DNA of 23,179 nucleotides from Ectocarpus siliculosus (taxonomy: Eukaryota; Sar; Phaeophyceae; Ectocarpales; Ectocarpaceae). The position numbers and the translations under genes were made by a program. The notes beneath the pieces were generated by a model. The model saw only the letters and a program-made list of their open reading frames with translations, searched no databases and had not been told where the DNA came from. The stretch spans positions 640,923 through 664,101 of the forward strand of contig FN648398.1 in NCBI GenBank assembly GCA_000310025.1, written 5' to 3'. Below are positions 9,840-19,135 of this stretch, in pieces (within the stretch, counting starts at the first letter, position 1; each line of letters begins with the position of its first letter).

Positions 9840-10116
9840 TTCATGAACGTTGTATGAGCGCTTATTGGATATTTCGAATTTTCTTTGGATATGGATATTT
9901 GGCGACGTTGAGGGGTATTGAAGTAGCTTGAAGGAAGATCAAAATCCCAGCCCCGCTCCCTCACTCTCCGAGTGGGCGCTGAGCGGACCTGGTCTAAGAA
10001 GGCTAAACAAGAGATCAAACAACAACTGTGAGTACCCGAAGCCAGGAGCAACGAGCTTGCTCCCTTCCCTCTTTTATTTCTCTGTTCCTCCATAACAATG
10101 GGCTGTTGGGCAATGC

Positions 10117-10585
10117 CAAGGTTTGGCGCCGTGAGGCGCCGAATGCGCCGGGAAAAAAGGTTGTGCTGACGCACGACCGTCAACGGCCGCAAGCGATTAG
10201 TTCAAGTTCGGTATTTTTGACCGCCACTGGTTTGGTTTTACAGCGATAACTTTCCGAAGGACGAAGCAACAGCAATAGCAAGGCCACTCGGCGGGAGATA
10301 GCTCGCTGCTCCATCCTTCATGCCCAAGGTTTGGTGCCGTGGGTTATCGTGCGTGTGGGGAAAATAGTTTTGGTTGGCCATAAATACCCACGTCAGAGAG
10401 CGGTTGGTTCAAGTGCGCGGGGATTGTGTGCTCATGGTTTGGTTTTGCAGCGATAACTTTTCGAAGGAGGAGGCAACAGCAAGAAAAGCAATGCCACCCC
10501 GAGGGAGCTAGCTCTACCCACCATCTTTCTGGTACCAGGTTAGATGCCTTGGGGTATTGTGAGTGTGAAAAACAAAGGTTGCAAC
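10117..10585 (+). repeat. Tandem repeat with a 207-208 bp period, about 2.2 copies
   Basis: Matching landmarks recur at the same spacing. CAAGGTTTGG(C/T)GCCGTG is at 10117 and 10325, TTCAAGT at 10201 and 10409, and TGGTTTGGTTTT(A/G)CAGCGATAAC at 10228 and 10435. A partial third copy (near 10,535-10,585) matches the start of the unit. Copies have diverged by point changes and small indels. No supported gene overlaps. Confidence 0.8.
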
Positions 10586-11317
10586 TACCCTCTCCCGCAC
10601 GCTCTGGCCGTTGTTTTCGCGCAGTGTGATATGAAAGGCGTGCGCCTTCTTCTCGCCGTTGCAAAAAATAAACGCCGCCGCATTCCGCCAGTCCCGTGCT
10701 CAACACTTTCTTCGTCCCATAAAGAACGTGCACCAAAAGTTACATTGACCAAAGTTCAGTTGCAAGAACAGTTGCAGGAAAGTTTGCACTTTTCTTGCAG
10801 CTTTGTGCTGCCTAAATTTTCTGCAACAACAATAAGCTGCATGTTGTGGGATCTGGCTGCGGACGTTCGACGTCTGAAAGGGACGAGGCCTCACGTTGGC
10901 ATCGGATCGTGTTCGGAACTGATCTCAAGCGCGCCAACGCCTATCACAACAACCTGCGAAACAAGCCAGAGAGAGAAATATAAATGTTAAGCGCCCCACC
11001 CACACGCTCGCCTGACTGAGCATCTTCAAGATTTCACGCGAAATGTACGCGCCTACCCTGATTTCTGAGACGAAGCTAAAGATGGGTTTCGATATTTTCA
11101 TGTGAGCCGCGCGTCATCTCCGAGACAACACGCGCACCGGGGGGGTTAGGCTATCTATGTTATGGTACTTGCGCCTAGTTTCTCAAGCACTCGGGAACGT
11201 CGACGAAGTGGTTGGTGTTGTTGTGACCTGCTGTTGACCTCCTTTGTGCCCCCCAAGGTCAGGGATCCTCGACCTATGCCAACGCTGGCAGCACGCACAA
11301 ATAAATGAAGCTGCACC
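10586..11317. other. Spacer upstream of the membrane-protein gene
   Basis: A 148-codon frame (10544-10990) starts inside the tandem repeat and shows no domain or coding bias, so it is not called. TTGCA-rich sequence at about 10,757-10,830 contains several short inverted repeats. The promoter of the following gene should lie here, but no clear core motif was seen. Confidence 0.4.
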
Positions 11318-12690
11318 ATGGATGGGCGGGATGCCATCCGCTCGCAACCATGTCGAGTCCGACAGTTAGTTTACGTTGTTTAGTCTGCGACTCCTGACAC
11401 CAAGCACTTTCATCTGTTCCCGGCGAAACTCTGACCAGGGAAAACAATACCACCGAGGGCGTAACCGGCACCTCCAAGAAGAGCAAAGGGAAGTGGGGGA
11501 ACCTACTCCCGCCTAGTGTGATTTTTGGTGTGGTTGCGCTGGCATTAGAAGTCATCTCGACTCTCTGGGCGTTCGAAGAAGCGCGGGCTGCGGGCTCCTT
11601 GGACGGCAACGTGCAATGCGACGCTGATTCCGTCCTGGAAGCGTTTCACAGGAGCAATGTCACCCAAGAAAACTGCGAGGAGCTGGATCCTCTGCTGTTG
11701 GGCTCGTCGACGGAGGACTCGTTACTCTACGACTACGTCAGTGTTGGCTGCGGGGACCCCACTGTCCCCTCCACTGAAGAAGCAAGCTTCCTGGAGCATT
11801 GCGGCTGCGATGATCCCGAACCCTACTCCACGACTGACAGCACTCATGTTGAAGGCTGCAGCTGGATCGGGGCTGAGTTCACGGACATCCCTGAGTTGAG
11901 CGGCTATTGTTTCGCGGTTGCGATTGGTCACGTATCTTTCGGTGACGATGATTTTGAATATTTGGAATATGTCAACCCGTTCGAACGAGATGAATGCTGG
12001 CCAAAGGTCGCGTCGGGAACCGCCACGATAACTATCTTCGCTTTCGTGATGACCCTGGTCACTCATGTCGCAGAAGGCTTCGTCTTTCGGCAAAAAGTCA
12101 AGTATCCCGACAAAGGACCCAGCTTGAGAGTGGAGATTGGTGCGTCAGTTGTCGAGGCCGTTGGAGTAGTAGCAGTTTTCTGGGTACTGTCAAACTTCAC
12201 CAGCTACCAAGACAACAGCGATCAAGACAGCGCTTTGGTCTTAGACGGGCTTGCGTTGTTTGCCGTGGCTTGTGCAGTCTTGGGCCTTCTTGCCGAGGTA
12301 CTTGCTGGGTATGGTAAGCTCAAGCCTGGTGAAATCAAAGTCTTCGGTCATATGTTTCCCCAACGCGACAGATCCAGCAAACCCGTTGTTCAGTGCTTGG
12401 GAGAGTTCGGCAGTGCAACAATATGGTTGGGTTCCGGCCTGTTGGAAGTGGTCGTCACAATTTGGCTAGTCTGGAAAGGGGAAGGAATAATCCGCTCGTA
12501 CTCAGTCTCCTCTTCGTATGCGGACTCTGGGGAGGGTGACCTGAGCGCCACATTGTCGTCTCAGATCGCCTTGGAAGTCCTCGCCGTGTTGGCCCAATGG
12601 GCCGCAAAATATTTGTGGGCTACAAGAAAGGTTCGAATGCGAGTGGATCAAGTTGGAGGGCCCGTACCAATTCCAGGCGGATCATTTTGA
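11318..12690 (+). CDS. Polytopic membrane protein, six predicted TM segments, unknown family
   Basis: The main exon (11439-12690) is open and ends in TGA. It has no in-frame ATG before its first membrane segment, so a short first exon is needed. ATG 11318 (CACCATGG context) to 11364, spliced over a 74-nt intron (CGACA|GTTAGT ... CTGACCAG|GG), fits in frame and gives about 432 residues. Counting from codon 11518, membrane segments lie near 1-19, 165-190, 206-226, 239-265, 299-319 and 348-367. A loop after TM1 has eight Cys (34, 53, 78, 95, 97, 114, 131, 160) and a glycosylation sequon (NVT, 47), so it is probably luminal or extracellular. Each segment carries a Glu in or at its edge, often as LEV, VEA or AEV, and the helices seem to repeat in pairs. 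I recognise no family and assign no function. Coding status is strong; the first exon is inference. Confidence 0.8.
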
Positions 12691-13116
12691 GGACTCAGTA
12701 GTCCGTAACAACATCGGGCGTTGATTGCTGTACACTCGCCGCGTCGTTTGGGCCGGTACAATGTCTCAAAGATCGCGTGATCAGTTCGATTCATTGTGTG
12801 TGTGTGTGCTTCGTCCTAGTTAGTTGTAGACCCCGAATCGTCGCGCCCAGGGGCAAAAACATCTTTTTTGTCGTCCGATATATATCTCCTTCAAATGAGT
12901 GCAGAGTGATGCGCAAAGAAAGTTGTTCGGGGTTTGTTTTCATAGCTTTCGCTTACCAGCGTATGCCACAACAATCGAGAGTTGGACATTATGTTGGGGA
13001 CGACGTTGCCGTCATCAGGGATTGTTTGCAGCAGGGAGTGCGGAAGGTTCCGCGGCAATTTGTTGAGGGTTCATGCTTGAGTTCACGTCACGTCCGTCCA
13101 CAGTTCTAAGAATTCT

Positions 13117-13808
13117 ATGGCCAACTCAGCGTTCTGCGGAAAATCGTTCATTCTTGATGCCCACGTATGTATATTCTGCATCGAGTGCATATTTTGGGTG
13201 AGGGGCACGTTTCATAGACTCCACGAGACCGATCGTCAAATAAATGTCGTGGTCTGGTCGCTGCTGTTGTTCGTACGTCGGGATGCGTTGTTGTTGTCTA
13301 CTTCATTCAGCAAGCAGTGTTCCGACCCTTTTTTTTCCCGTCACTCTGACGATCGTAGGTAAGTTAGCGTATAACCTTAGAAACCGAAGGGGTGGCGGCA
13401 CGTTGAGGGGGTGGCTAAATCGCACATCCTTGAGGGTAAAAGACAGCAATGCTTGTATGTGGCTTCTAAGGCCTACCCGATTAACGCACGGCCAGGTACT
13501 ACGTAGCTACCAAGCACCGTCTACGAACCCGCTTCCCTGTGCATGAGACGAGAAGAGGAAGGCTAGTGATATCTCGTGATATCCTTCAACTAATCGCATG
13601 CTATTATCATGTACATGATCGCGTGCGTGCTCTGAGGTCTGGGTGGTGAGCGTGCGGCTGTCTTTTTCTTTCCCCCCCAGATACTGGCGCAGTTTTCACC
13701 AGGTATATTCACAAGATCACGGGACGCGGCAACATTGCACTTGTAGTGTGTTCGACATACGTGCCAACATGTCAAGCTTATGCTAGGAAAGGGAGATGGA
13801 TAGTCTAA
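13117..13808 (+). other. Orphan intron and flanking candidate exons
   Basis: A consensus donor (CGTAG|GTAAGTT, intron from 13359) is followed 322 nt later by a very strong acceptor (TTTTTCTTTCCCCCCCAG, ending at 13680). Two frames survive splicing. One runs ATG 13117 to TAG 13784-13786 (115 aa). The other runs ATG 13244 to TAA 13806-13808, its second exon reading DTGAVFTRYIHKITGRGNIA. Neither matches a family I know. The intron may equally lie in the 3' UTR of the membrane-protein gene, whose stop is 668 nt upstream. An AATAAA occurs at 13239-13244. Confidence 0.35.
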
Positions 13809-15301
13809 TAATTATTTTCATATTCTTTTTCGTCAGGAAGCAAGATCTCACACCGTCTCAACACACTCCACCTGCATTCCATGTACATGAATCCAACGAG
13901 GCTAAATGTGTACCCCAAGTACCTCAACGACACATCCATTTGTACTTGATACGATGTACGATCGTCTCGAATCAGCCACAATTAGACAAGGAATGCTCAA
14001 TTCACGACCAATAACCTTTACAGTACAACACAGTGCAGTTACGCCCCAATGAAACTGCGAACACTGCCAAGCTCATGGCGCACCACGGCGCCTCTTGTCG
14101 CGTTCGCACGCTACACCAACAACAACAAATTTCGCCTGAAGTGCCAGCAGGTGATACGCAATACGCGCCAGAGTGCTAGCTAGGAAAATATCACCTGCTG
14201 GCCCCCCAAAAACCTCCTCCATCACGAACACATCGGCGCACGCGCCCAATGTGCTACATAAATCCTCCATTGAAAGCCGCATCAAAAGAGGCTCAGGCGC
14301 TCCAGACCTGCTTCTATCTAGACGAGCTATCGCTAATCCGCCATCATTAAAAATGAATCAACATATTTACGAGATTCGAGGCAGTTCCCTTGTGCCTGCC
14401 GCCCGCCCGCTCGCCTTCCCAATCGACCAGGTGCTTGCTGGGCGTGAGTGAACGCCTTTGGAGTTGAGACCGTGGCACACACAAAACAAAAAGAAACGTG
14501 GAAGGGGAAATCGGGGAGAGGGGATGTTCAGTTTCAGGTCGATGCCTAGTATCAAGTATCGCGGTCGGTCACTAAGAAGGACATCTGAGAGCACGCTTCG
14601 TTCGATGTTTTTCTTGGATTTTGCGAGGAGTGCATGCCCTGGCGGCGAGAGAAACGAGAACAATTGGATACAGCAGTTGTGTCCACCGATTGCTGCTTTA
14701 GGCATTCTCACCCGGGCTTAAACGGATGTGCAAAGACATTGTTCGAGGCTCGGGTTAACTGATTGTTCCACGTTCTCAAGTGCGGGAGCTATCTGCACAC
14801 CCAAGGCAGCGACAGCGGCCGACAACGGAAGCAAATTCACACACTCAAGCACAAATGCGGGCCGCACCAAGAAAGGGAAGTATGCCGCTGGATCGATACA
14901 AAAGAGGACGACATATCCACGCCTACACTGGAAACTCACGTCTGTCTGCGTCTTCATCTCCGGAGGCATCTTAGTGCTGGGCCTGCGCGACAGCGGAATG
15001 GCGTCGCGGTCGGGATCGGTTGGTTTAGTGTCGAGCTATCGGGCGCTAAGGCAAAGACTCACGAGAACGACCTCGCCACAGACGACCGCAGCAGGAGGCG
15101 AGCGTCAGGTGTCGGCGTGGTCCACCACCTCAAAACATCACAAAATGTAACAACGAAAAGAGATGGATTTGTTGCGTCGTGAGAATTGGCTATCACAACG
15201 CAACGAACGCTTTCCTAAATCTATCCCATCCTCGACTTATCTGGAAGAGACGCTCTCGTGACAGTACAAAAATACAGAAAAAAAATGTCAACACGGGACG
15301 A
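13809..15301. other. Spacer without a supported gene
   Basis: Several ORFs under 145 codons overlap on both strands without recognisable domains. The most protein-like is on the minus strand at 14073-14285 (70 aa, containing DLCSTLGACADVFVMEEVFG). It has an ATG, but no homology that I recognise and no splice support. A hairpin at 14143-14202 lies within it. Confidence 0.4.
14143..14202. repeat. Perfect 14-bp inverted repeat (stem-loop)
   Basis: GCCAGCAGGTGATA (14143-14156) is exactly complementary to TATCACCTGCTGGC (14189-14202), across a 32-nt loop. No flanking duplication was evident. Confidence 0.85.
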
Positions 15302-18271
15302 CTACTCAGACCTCCTACTAGTACGGTCCTTACTCACGGGCTTGAGCCCCGGGGGCGCCTTGGGCATCGCAGACGAGTGGTGCTCGATCATCACCCACTT
15401 GCCGTTCTCCCTTCGGTACGCAAACGTGAAGCGTGCCCGCGTCTCGGTCATGGCCCCGTCCGCTCCCGCCCAGGCGAAGGTGTAGGCGCCGGCGTGGATG
15501 GCGAAGTCCCCGTGTATGCGCGGGGGCGCCGGGTCGTACGCGACCATGGAGAGCTTGGGCATGCGGGCAAAGAAGTCCTGTGTTGAGGGAAAAGAAGCGG
15601 GTAGAGGTGCGTAGTCGAGAGTATGGTTCACAATCTTGAGCGGGTGTTCCAAGCTTGGAAAATGACGTGGGTGATCCAACATTTTCATGCCTGCCCGAGG
15701 AGGCCACCAAAACACAAAATCTAGGACAAAATTATCACAGGGTCAAAACCAATCGACGCCACGACGCTACATCACGTGCCGAGGACAACTCCAGGCCATG
15801 CAACACGCAGATTGCACCTCACGCGATGGTTATCGCCACCATGCTGCACGAAGGACAACTACAGACAACGCAAACGCACATTCCATACGCGATGGTTGTT
15901 CCTACCTGCTACATACAGTACTGCTGTAAATCGCAACTTTCTTCTCAAGACTTGCACTCACGAAGTAGTCGTAGACGTGCGCGGGCGTGTTGCGGACCTC
16001 CTCCGAGACCGTTCCCCAGAACAGCGCGTCGTCAGCGTAGATGGCGGCGGTCTTCTTGGGAGCGTCCTCGGTGTTGGAGGTCACCGTGTCCCTCCAGTGC
16101 CTAGTCGCGGCGTCCACGGCCTTCTGGTCTGTTCACCCGACACAGCAACAAGAGTACAGGTACAGGCGCATGTCAGATGAACGTTCACTTTGATCGCTCG
16201 ACACACAAGCAAAACACAGCGGGAGAGAGATACAGCGCATACGGTACGAGCCTTCACATCAGACTAACCGACAAGCAACAACCTACCGGTGGATCTATAC
16301 GAAACCAACGACTTACAGAGGTTTCCGCCTTTTTCGTTTGTATCCTTGGGCTTTGTGTTAAAACTTACTCCATAACGAAGACAACATTGACAAACCTAAA
16401 CATGCGCTTTCGGAACTCTTGTCCTCCAGACAGTTACAACTCCGCCGTTTTCAGCACTGTCGCTGGCTTTGCGAAGTGACGAGTTTTAAAAATCGCTCCA
16501 GGGGATGTCTACATGGGGTTCCGCAAAAAGGAAGCAGTGTGCTAAAAGTACACTACATCGAAGAGGAGGAAAGCACACAAAAGGTGACCGCCAAATATTT
16601 GAAATGGTCGATCCGATTCGCTTCGGTGGTTTGGTGGCTGAAAAGATTTCAGAAACGTCGACAGCGAAGAAACAAAGAAAAAGACAAAAGCCAACGAACA
16701 CAAAGCGGCAAACGACGCCTGCGGCGAGAACACACCATCTTTTCAGCAGCAGCGGCAGAATGCAACGGTTAATGAGGCAGCAACCATATGCTACCGGTTG
16801 ACTCACCAGCGGTGTAGTTGGCCGCGTAGTCGGCCTGCACAGGCCCGTCCGCGTCAAGTCCCGTGATCGCCAGCGCGTCGGGCACAATATTTCACCACGT
16901 TCAGGGAAAAGAGCGAGCGCGTTCGGGGGGTTAATTTACCGGTTTGCCGCACTCGCACGGCTAGATTGCACTGCCAAGCAGCGCGCAAAATTACCAATTT
17001 CAGCTCAATCGAACACAAAGCTCTCAAGAGTTTTGAGTACGGGAACCGCCAGGGCGGGCGCGGAAACGGAAGACAATATTCTGCATGTTTCGATGGTGCA
17101 TGACTTGCGTTGAAGTGCGGCAGTACGTGTGCGATAAACGGTAGCATCTGCCTGTGCCAGCATGTGACAAGGGTACAGTGCAAATATTGAAAAAAATGCA
17201 AGGCAATTTGGGCGCGCGCACATCATGATGGAACACCAAACGACAGAAACAAACAAGAAAAAGAGTGACGCGAAGAGGCCCGAGAGTCGAACCACTTCTT
17301 CCAACGAAACCTTCATGGATGTGCTGCATGTTTGTGTGGCGAATGGAGAGGTAGGTGCAGTAACGAGCTTCTCGGTGAAGAGGATCCTAACATGCTATAG
17401 GGTTGCGCGGGGGGTATTGGAAAACATGGCAAGGCACTTTGGCGCGCGCACACCGTCATGGTACGCGACAAGAGATGGAAACCATATTGTACGCATACTT
17501 TTTCGCGACCCCCGAAATAGCGCGAATACGCCTTACCAACAACAACGTGATCATATTCATGTGGCGGAAGCGGGCGATGGAGGGGTTCAGTTTCGAATCT
17601 GTAGATGAAAACGATCCTAATAGACTATTGTACAGGGTTATGCTTCGTGTGTTGGGGATCCCAAGTGTCAATGGTGACGAGTTCATGCTTGCGCAACACC
17701 CCGCACGACCACGGAGCAACATCAGGCCAACGGGCGCGAGATGACAAAGTCAAATGCGCCGCCGGTGAGGGTTGTACGTAAGCGTTTTGCTGCAGTTTGA
17801 CGCTGACATGGTACTGTCGAGTCTGGAACGTGTGCGTGTCTTCTAGTAGCGTCGAACGAAGCGCGTGCGAGCCTTGACAGTTCATTATCCTTCAAATGTA
17901 GCCGGAGAAAGCGTGTGACGCGACGCAACTCGAGTCCCTTTACAAAGACACAGCATGGTCGTTTTTAAATAAATCTACATGCGCACAAGACAGAACGATC
18001 AAACACCCATCAAGATATCTAGCGCATCCAGACACGCCGCCACAGCAGTTGGCGCACATTACCTCACCTGTCCAGACATGTGCCTGACCGGGATCTTCGC
18101 GATGGCAAGCCTGGTCGCCGCCTGGGTGACCGTGAGGCCCGACCTCGTCGACAGCAGGGCGTTCATCGAGCCGGCTCGGACGCTGCTCTGGATGCTGGCC
18201 TCGCTCTTGCCGACGACCCTTGCCAGCCTGGATGCAGTCCTTCCGGCCGGCATCTTACCAAAGTTCATCAT
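15302..18271 (-). CDS. SnoaL/DUF4440-like (NTF2-fold) protein with mitochondrial presequence, four exons
   Basis: Exons in gene order are 18271-18068, 16834-16807, 16128-15962 and 15577-15302, giving 224 aa. Donors are CAG|GTGAGG, GCTG|GTGAGT and TTC|GTGAGT; acceptors are GTGCAG, GAACAG and CAACACAG. All phases match. Residues 1-68 are rich in Arg, Ser and Ala, lack acidic patches and end IPVRHMSGQ, a typical mitochondrial targeting sequence. The rest resembles the SnoaL/DUF4440/CaMKII-association NTF2-like fold: AIYADDALFWGTVSEEVR (from about residue 106), DFFARMPKLS (134), RARFTFAYRRENGKWVMIEH (180-199) and HSSAMP. Such domains serve as small-molecule binding, isomerase-like or association modules; the substrate here is unknown. 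No kinase domain is attached. The 28-nt second exon is the least certain part. The start is the first of two adjacent ATGs. Confidence 0.82.
15779..15915 (+). repeat. Imperfect tandem duplication of about 70 bp within intron 3
   Basis: GAGGACAACTCCAGGC... CACGCGATGGTTATCGCC (from 15779) recurs as AAGGACAACTACAGAC... TACGCGATGGTTGTTCC (from about 15851). It lies in the 384-nt third intron of the SnoaL-like gene (15578-15961) and encodes nothing recognisable. Confidence 0.75.
17169..17690 (+). repeat. Degenerate direct repeats inside intron 1 of the SnoaL-like gene
   Basis: A 65-bp segment at about 17169-17230 (AATGCAAGGCAATTTGGGCG, then CGCGCACA) recurs at about 17398-17462 (CATGGCAAGGCACTTTGGCG, then CGCGCACA). 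GATCCTAA...AGGGTT recurs at about 17383-17405 and 17613-17640. The spacing is about 230 bp, indicating an old tandem duplication. Confidence 0.65.
17475..17744 (+). CDS. Protein-like ORF (89 aa) antisense within an intron, unknown
   Basis: ATG 17475 to TGA 17744 encodes a mixed-composition 89-aa product including TPEIARIRLTNNNVIIFMWR and DENDPNRLLYRVMLRVLGIP. It lies opposite the first intron of the SnoaL-like gene and partly overlaps the degenerate repeats. Translation of the upstream repeat copy in a different frame (YRVARGVLENMARHFGAR) resembles its YRVMLRVLG segment, so this may be the surviving piece of a duplicated and decayed coding sequence. I recognise no family, and a chance ORF cannot be excluded. 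Confidence 0.3.
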   Translation: METILYAYFFATPEIARIRLTNNNVIIFMWRKRAMEGFSFESVDENDPNRLLYRVMLRVLGIPSVNGDEFMLAQHPARPRSNIRPTGAR

Positions 18272-18520
18272 GATGTTCTTTCGTCGGACGGTGGAAGGTT
18301 GGTGGAGTGGTGTTGCTGACAGAGGTGGGTGTGTGTCGTTGTGAGCTGTGCGGGCGGGGGGAACGAAGAAGGCACGTGACACGTGTACGGTGACAACCGA
18401 TGAATCACGCCGCATTTTTTTTCTATTTTTTGACGGGCGCCGTCGGATAAGACCTACTGTAGACCTCCACGTTTGCTACCAAGTATGTCGATGAATGCCT
18501 TATGGTCATGAGGTTTTGAG

Positions 18521-19135
18521 ATGACAGGTCACCTCGGAGCGGTCAACTTCGTTGCTGCGTACGCCCCAACCGAGGTCTCCACCGACGACAGCAAGAGAGA
18601 ATTCTGCAAAACTTGACAGTCTCGTGCGGAGGATTCCCTCCAGGGGAGAAGGGAGAGTGTGTCTATCGTCTATCGTCTATGCTGATGGACGCCAACGCGC
18701 TGATGGGAGAGAGGATGGACGGGGATGACGATGGAAGACTGGGAAGACGCGGGCGTGATGAGCTAAACGAAAATGGCCGACTGCTGCTGACCTTCGCAGC
18801 TCGGAACACAAACTACGTAGCTCTCGCGAACACACCTTCTTTTTGAGACGCGCAAGGGCGGAATATGGCACACTCACGACGGTGTCTCAGGGACCGGCCA
18901 CAAGCGCGTCGACTACATCCTAACATGGCAGGCACCCTGCGGCCGAGTGTCTAACGTGGTCTTCATCCCCCAACCGGTACACCCAGTCAAGGTGGACTCA
19001 GACCACAACGTGGTGATTGCCACCGTCAACCTTACGGTGGCAGTCTTGCCCACAAAGGAGCAGTTCGCACGAAACCGAACCAGAGGCAGTTCAACCGACG
19101 GGAATTGCAGGTCGAAGCAACGCAATGGACGGTGA
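18521..19135 (+). pseudogene. LINE endonuclease remnant (EEP family), frameshifted
   Basis: Fragments in alternating frames rebuild a recognisable endonuclease. GAVNFVAAYAPTEVSTDDSK (frame of 18521) holds the strand leading to the AYAPT motif. MDANALMG and NENGRLLLTFAARNTNYVAL follow in the frame of 18613. HKRVDYIL (about 18899-18922) and SDHNVV (18998-19015), the usual C-terminal motif with catalytic Asp and His, lie in the frame of 18947. The N-terminal third, including the first catalytic Asn and Glu motifs, is absent. Frame changes occur near 18515, between 18590 and 18660, and near 18842. Confidence 0.85.

Noticed and set aside
10544-10990. 148-codon + strand ORF
   Set aside because: It begins inside the degenerate tandem repeat and shows no domain, splice support or codon bias.
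12770-12800. tRNA-like T-arm text (AGTTCGATTC)
   Set aside because: No anticodon arm, D-arm or acceptor stem could be paired around it.
18059-18415. Longer version of the first SnoaL-gene exon, reading upstream of 18271 and past 18068
   Set aside because: The sequence past 18068 is intronic after a consensus donor, and the upstream extension lacks presequence character. ATG 18271 gives a compact targeting peptide.
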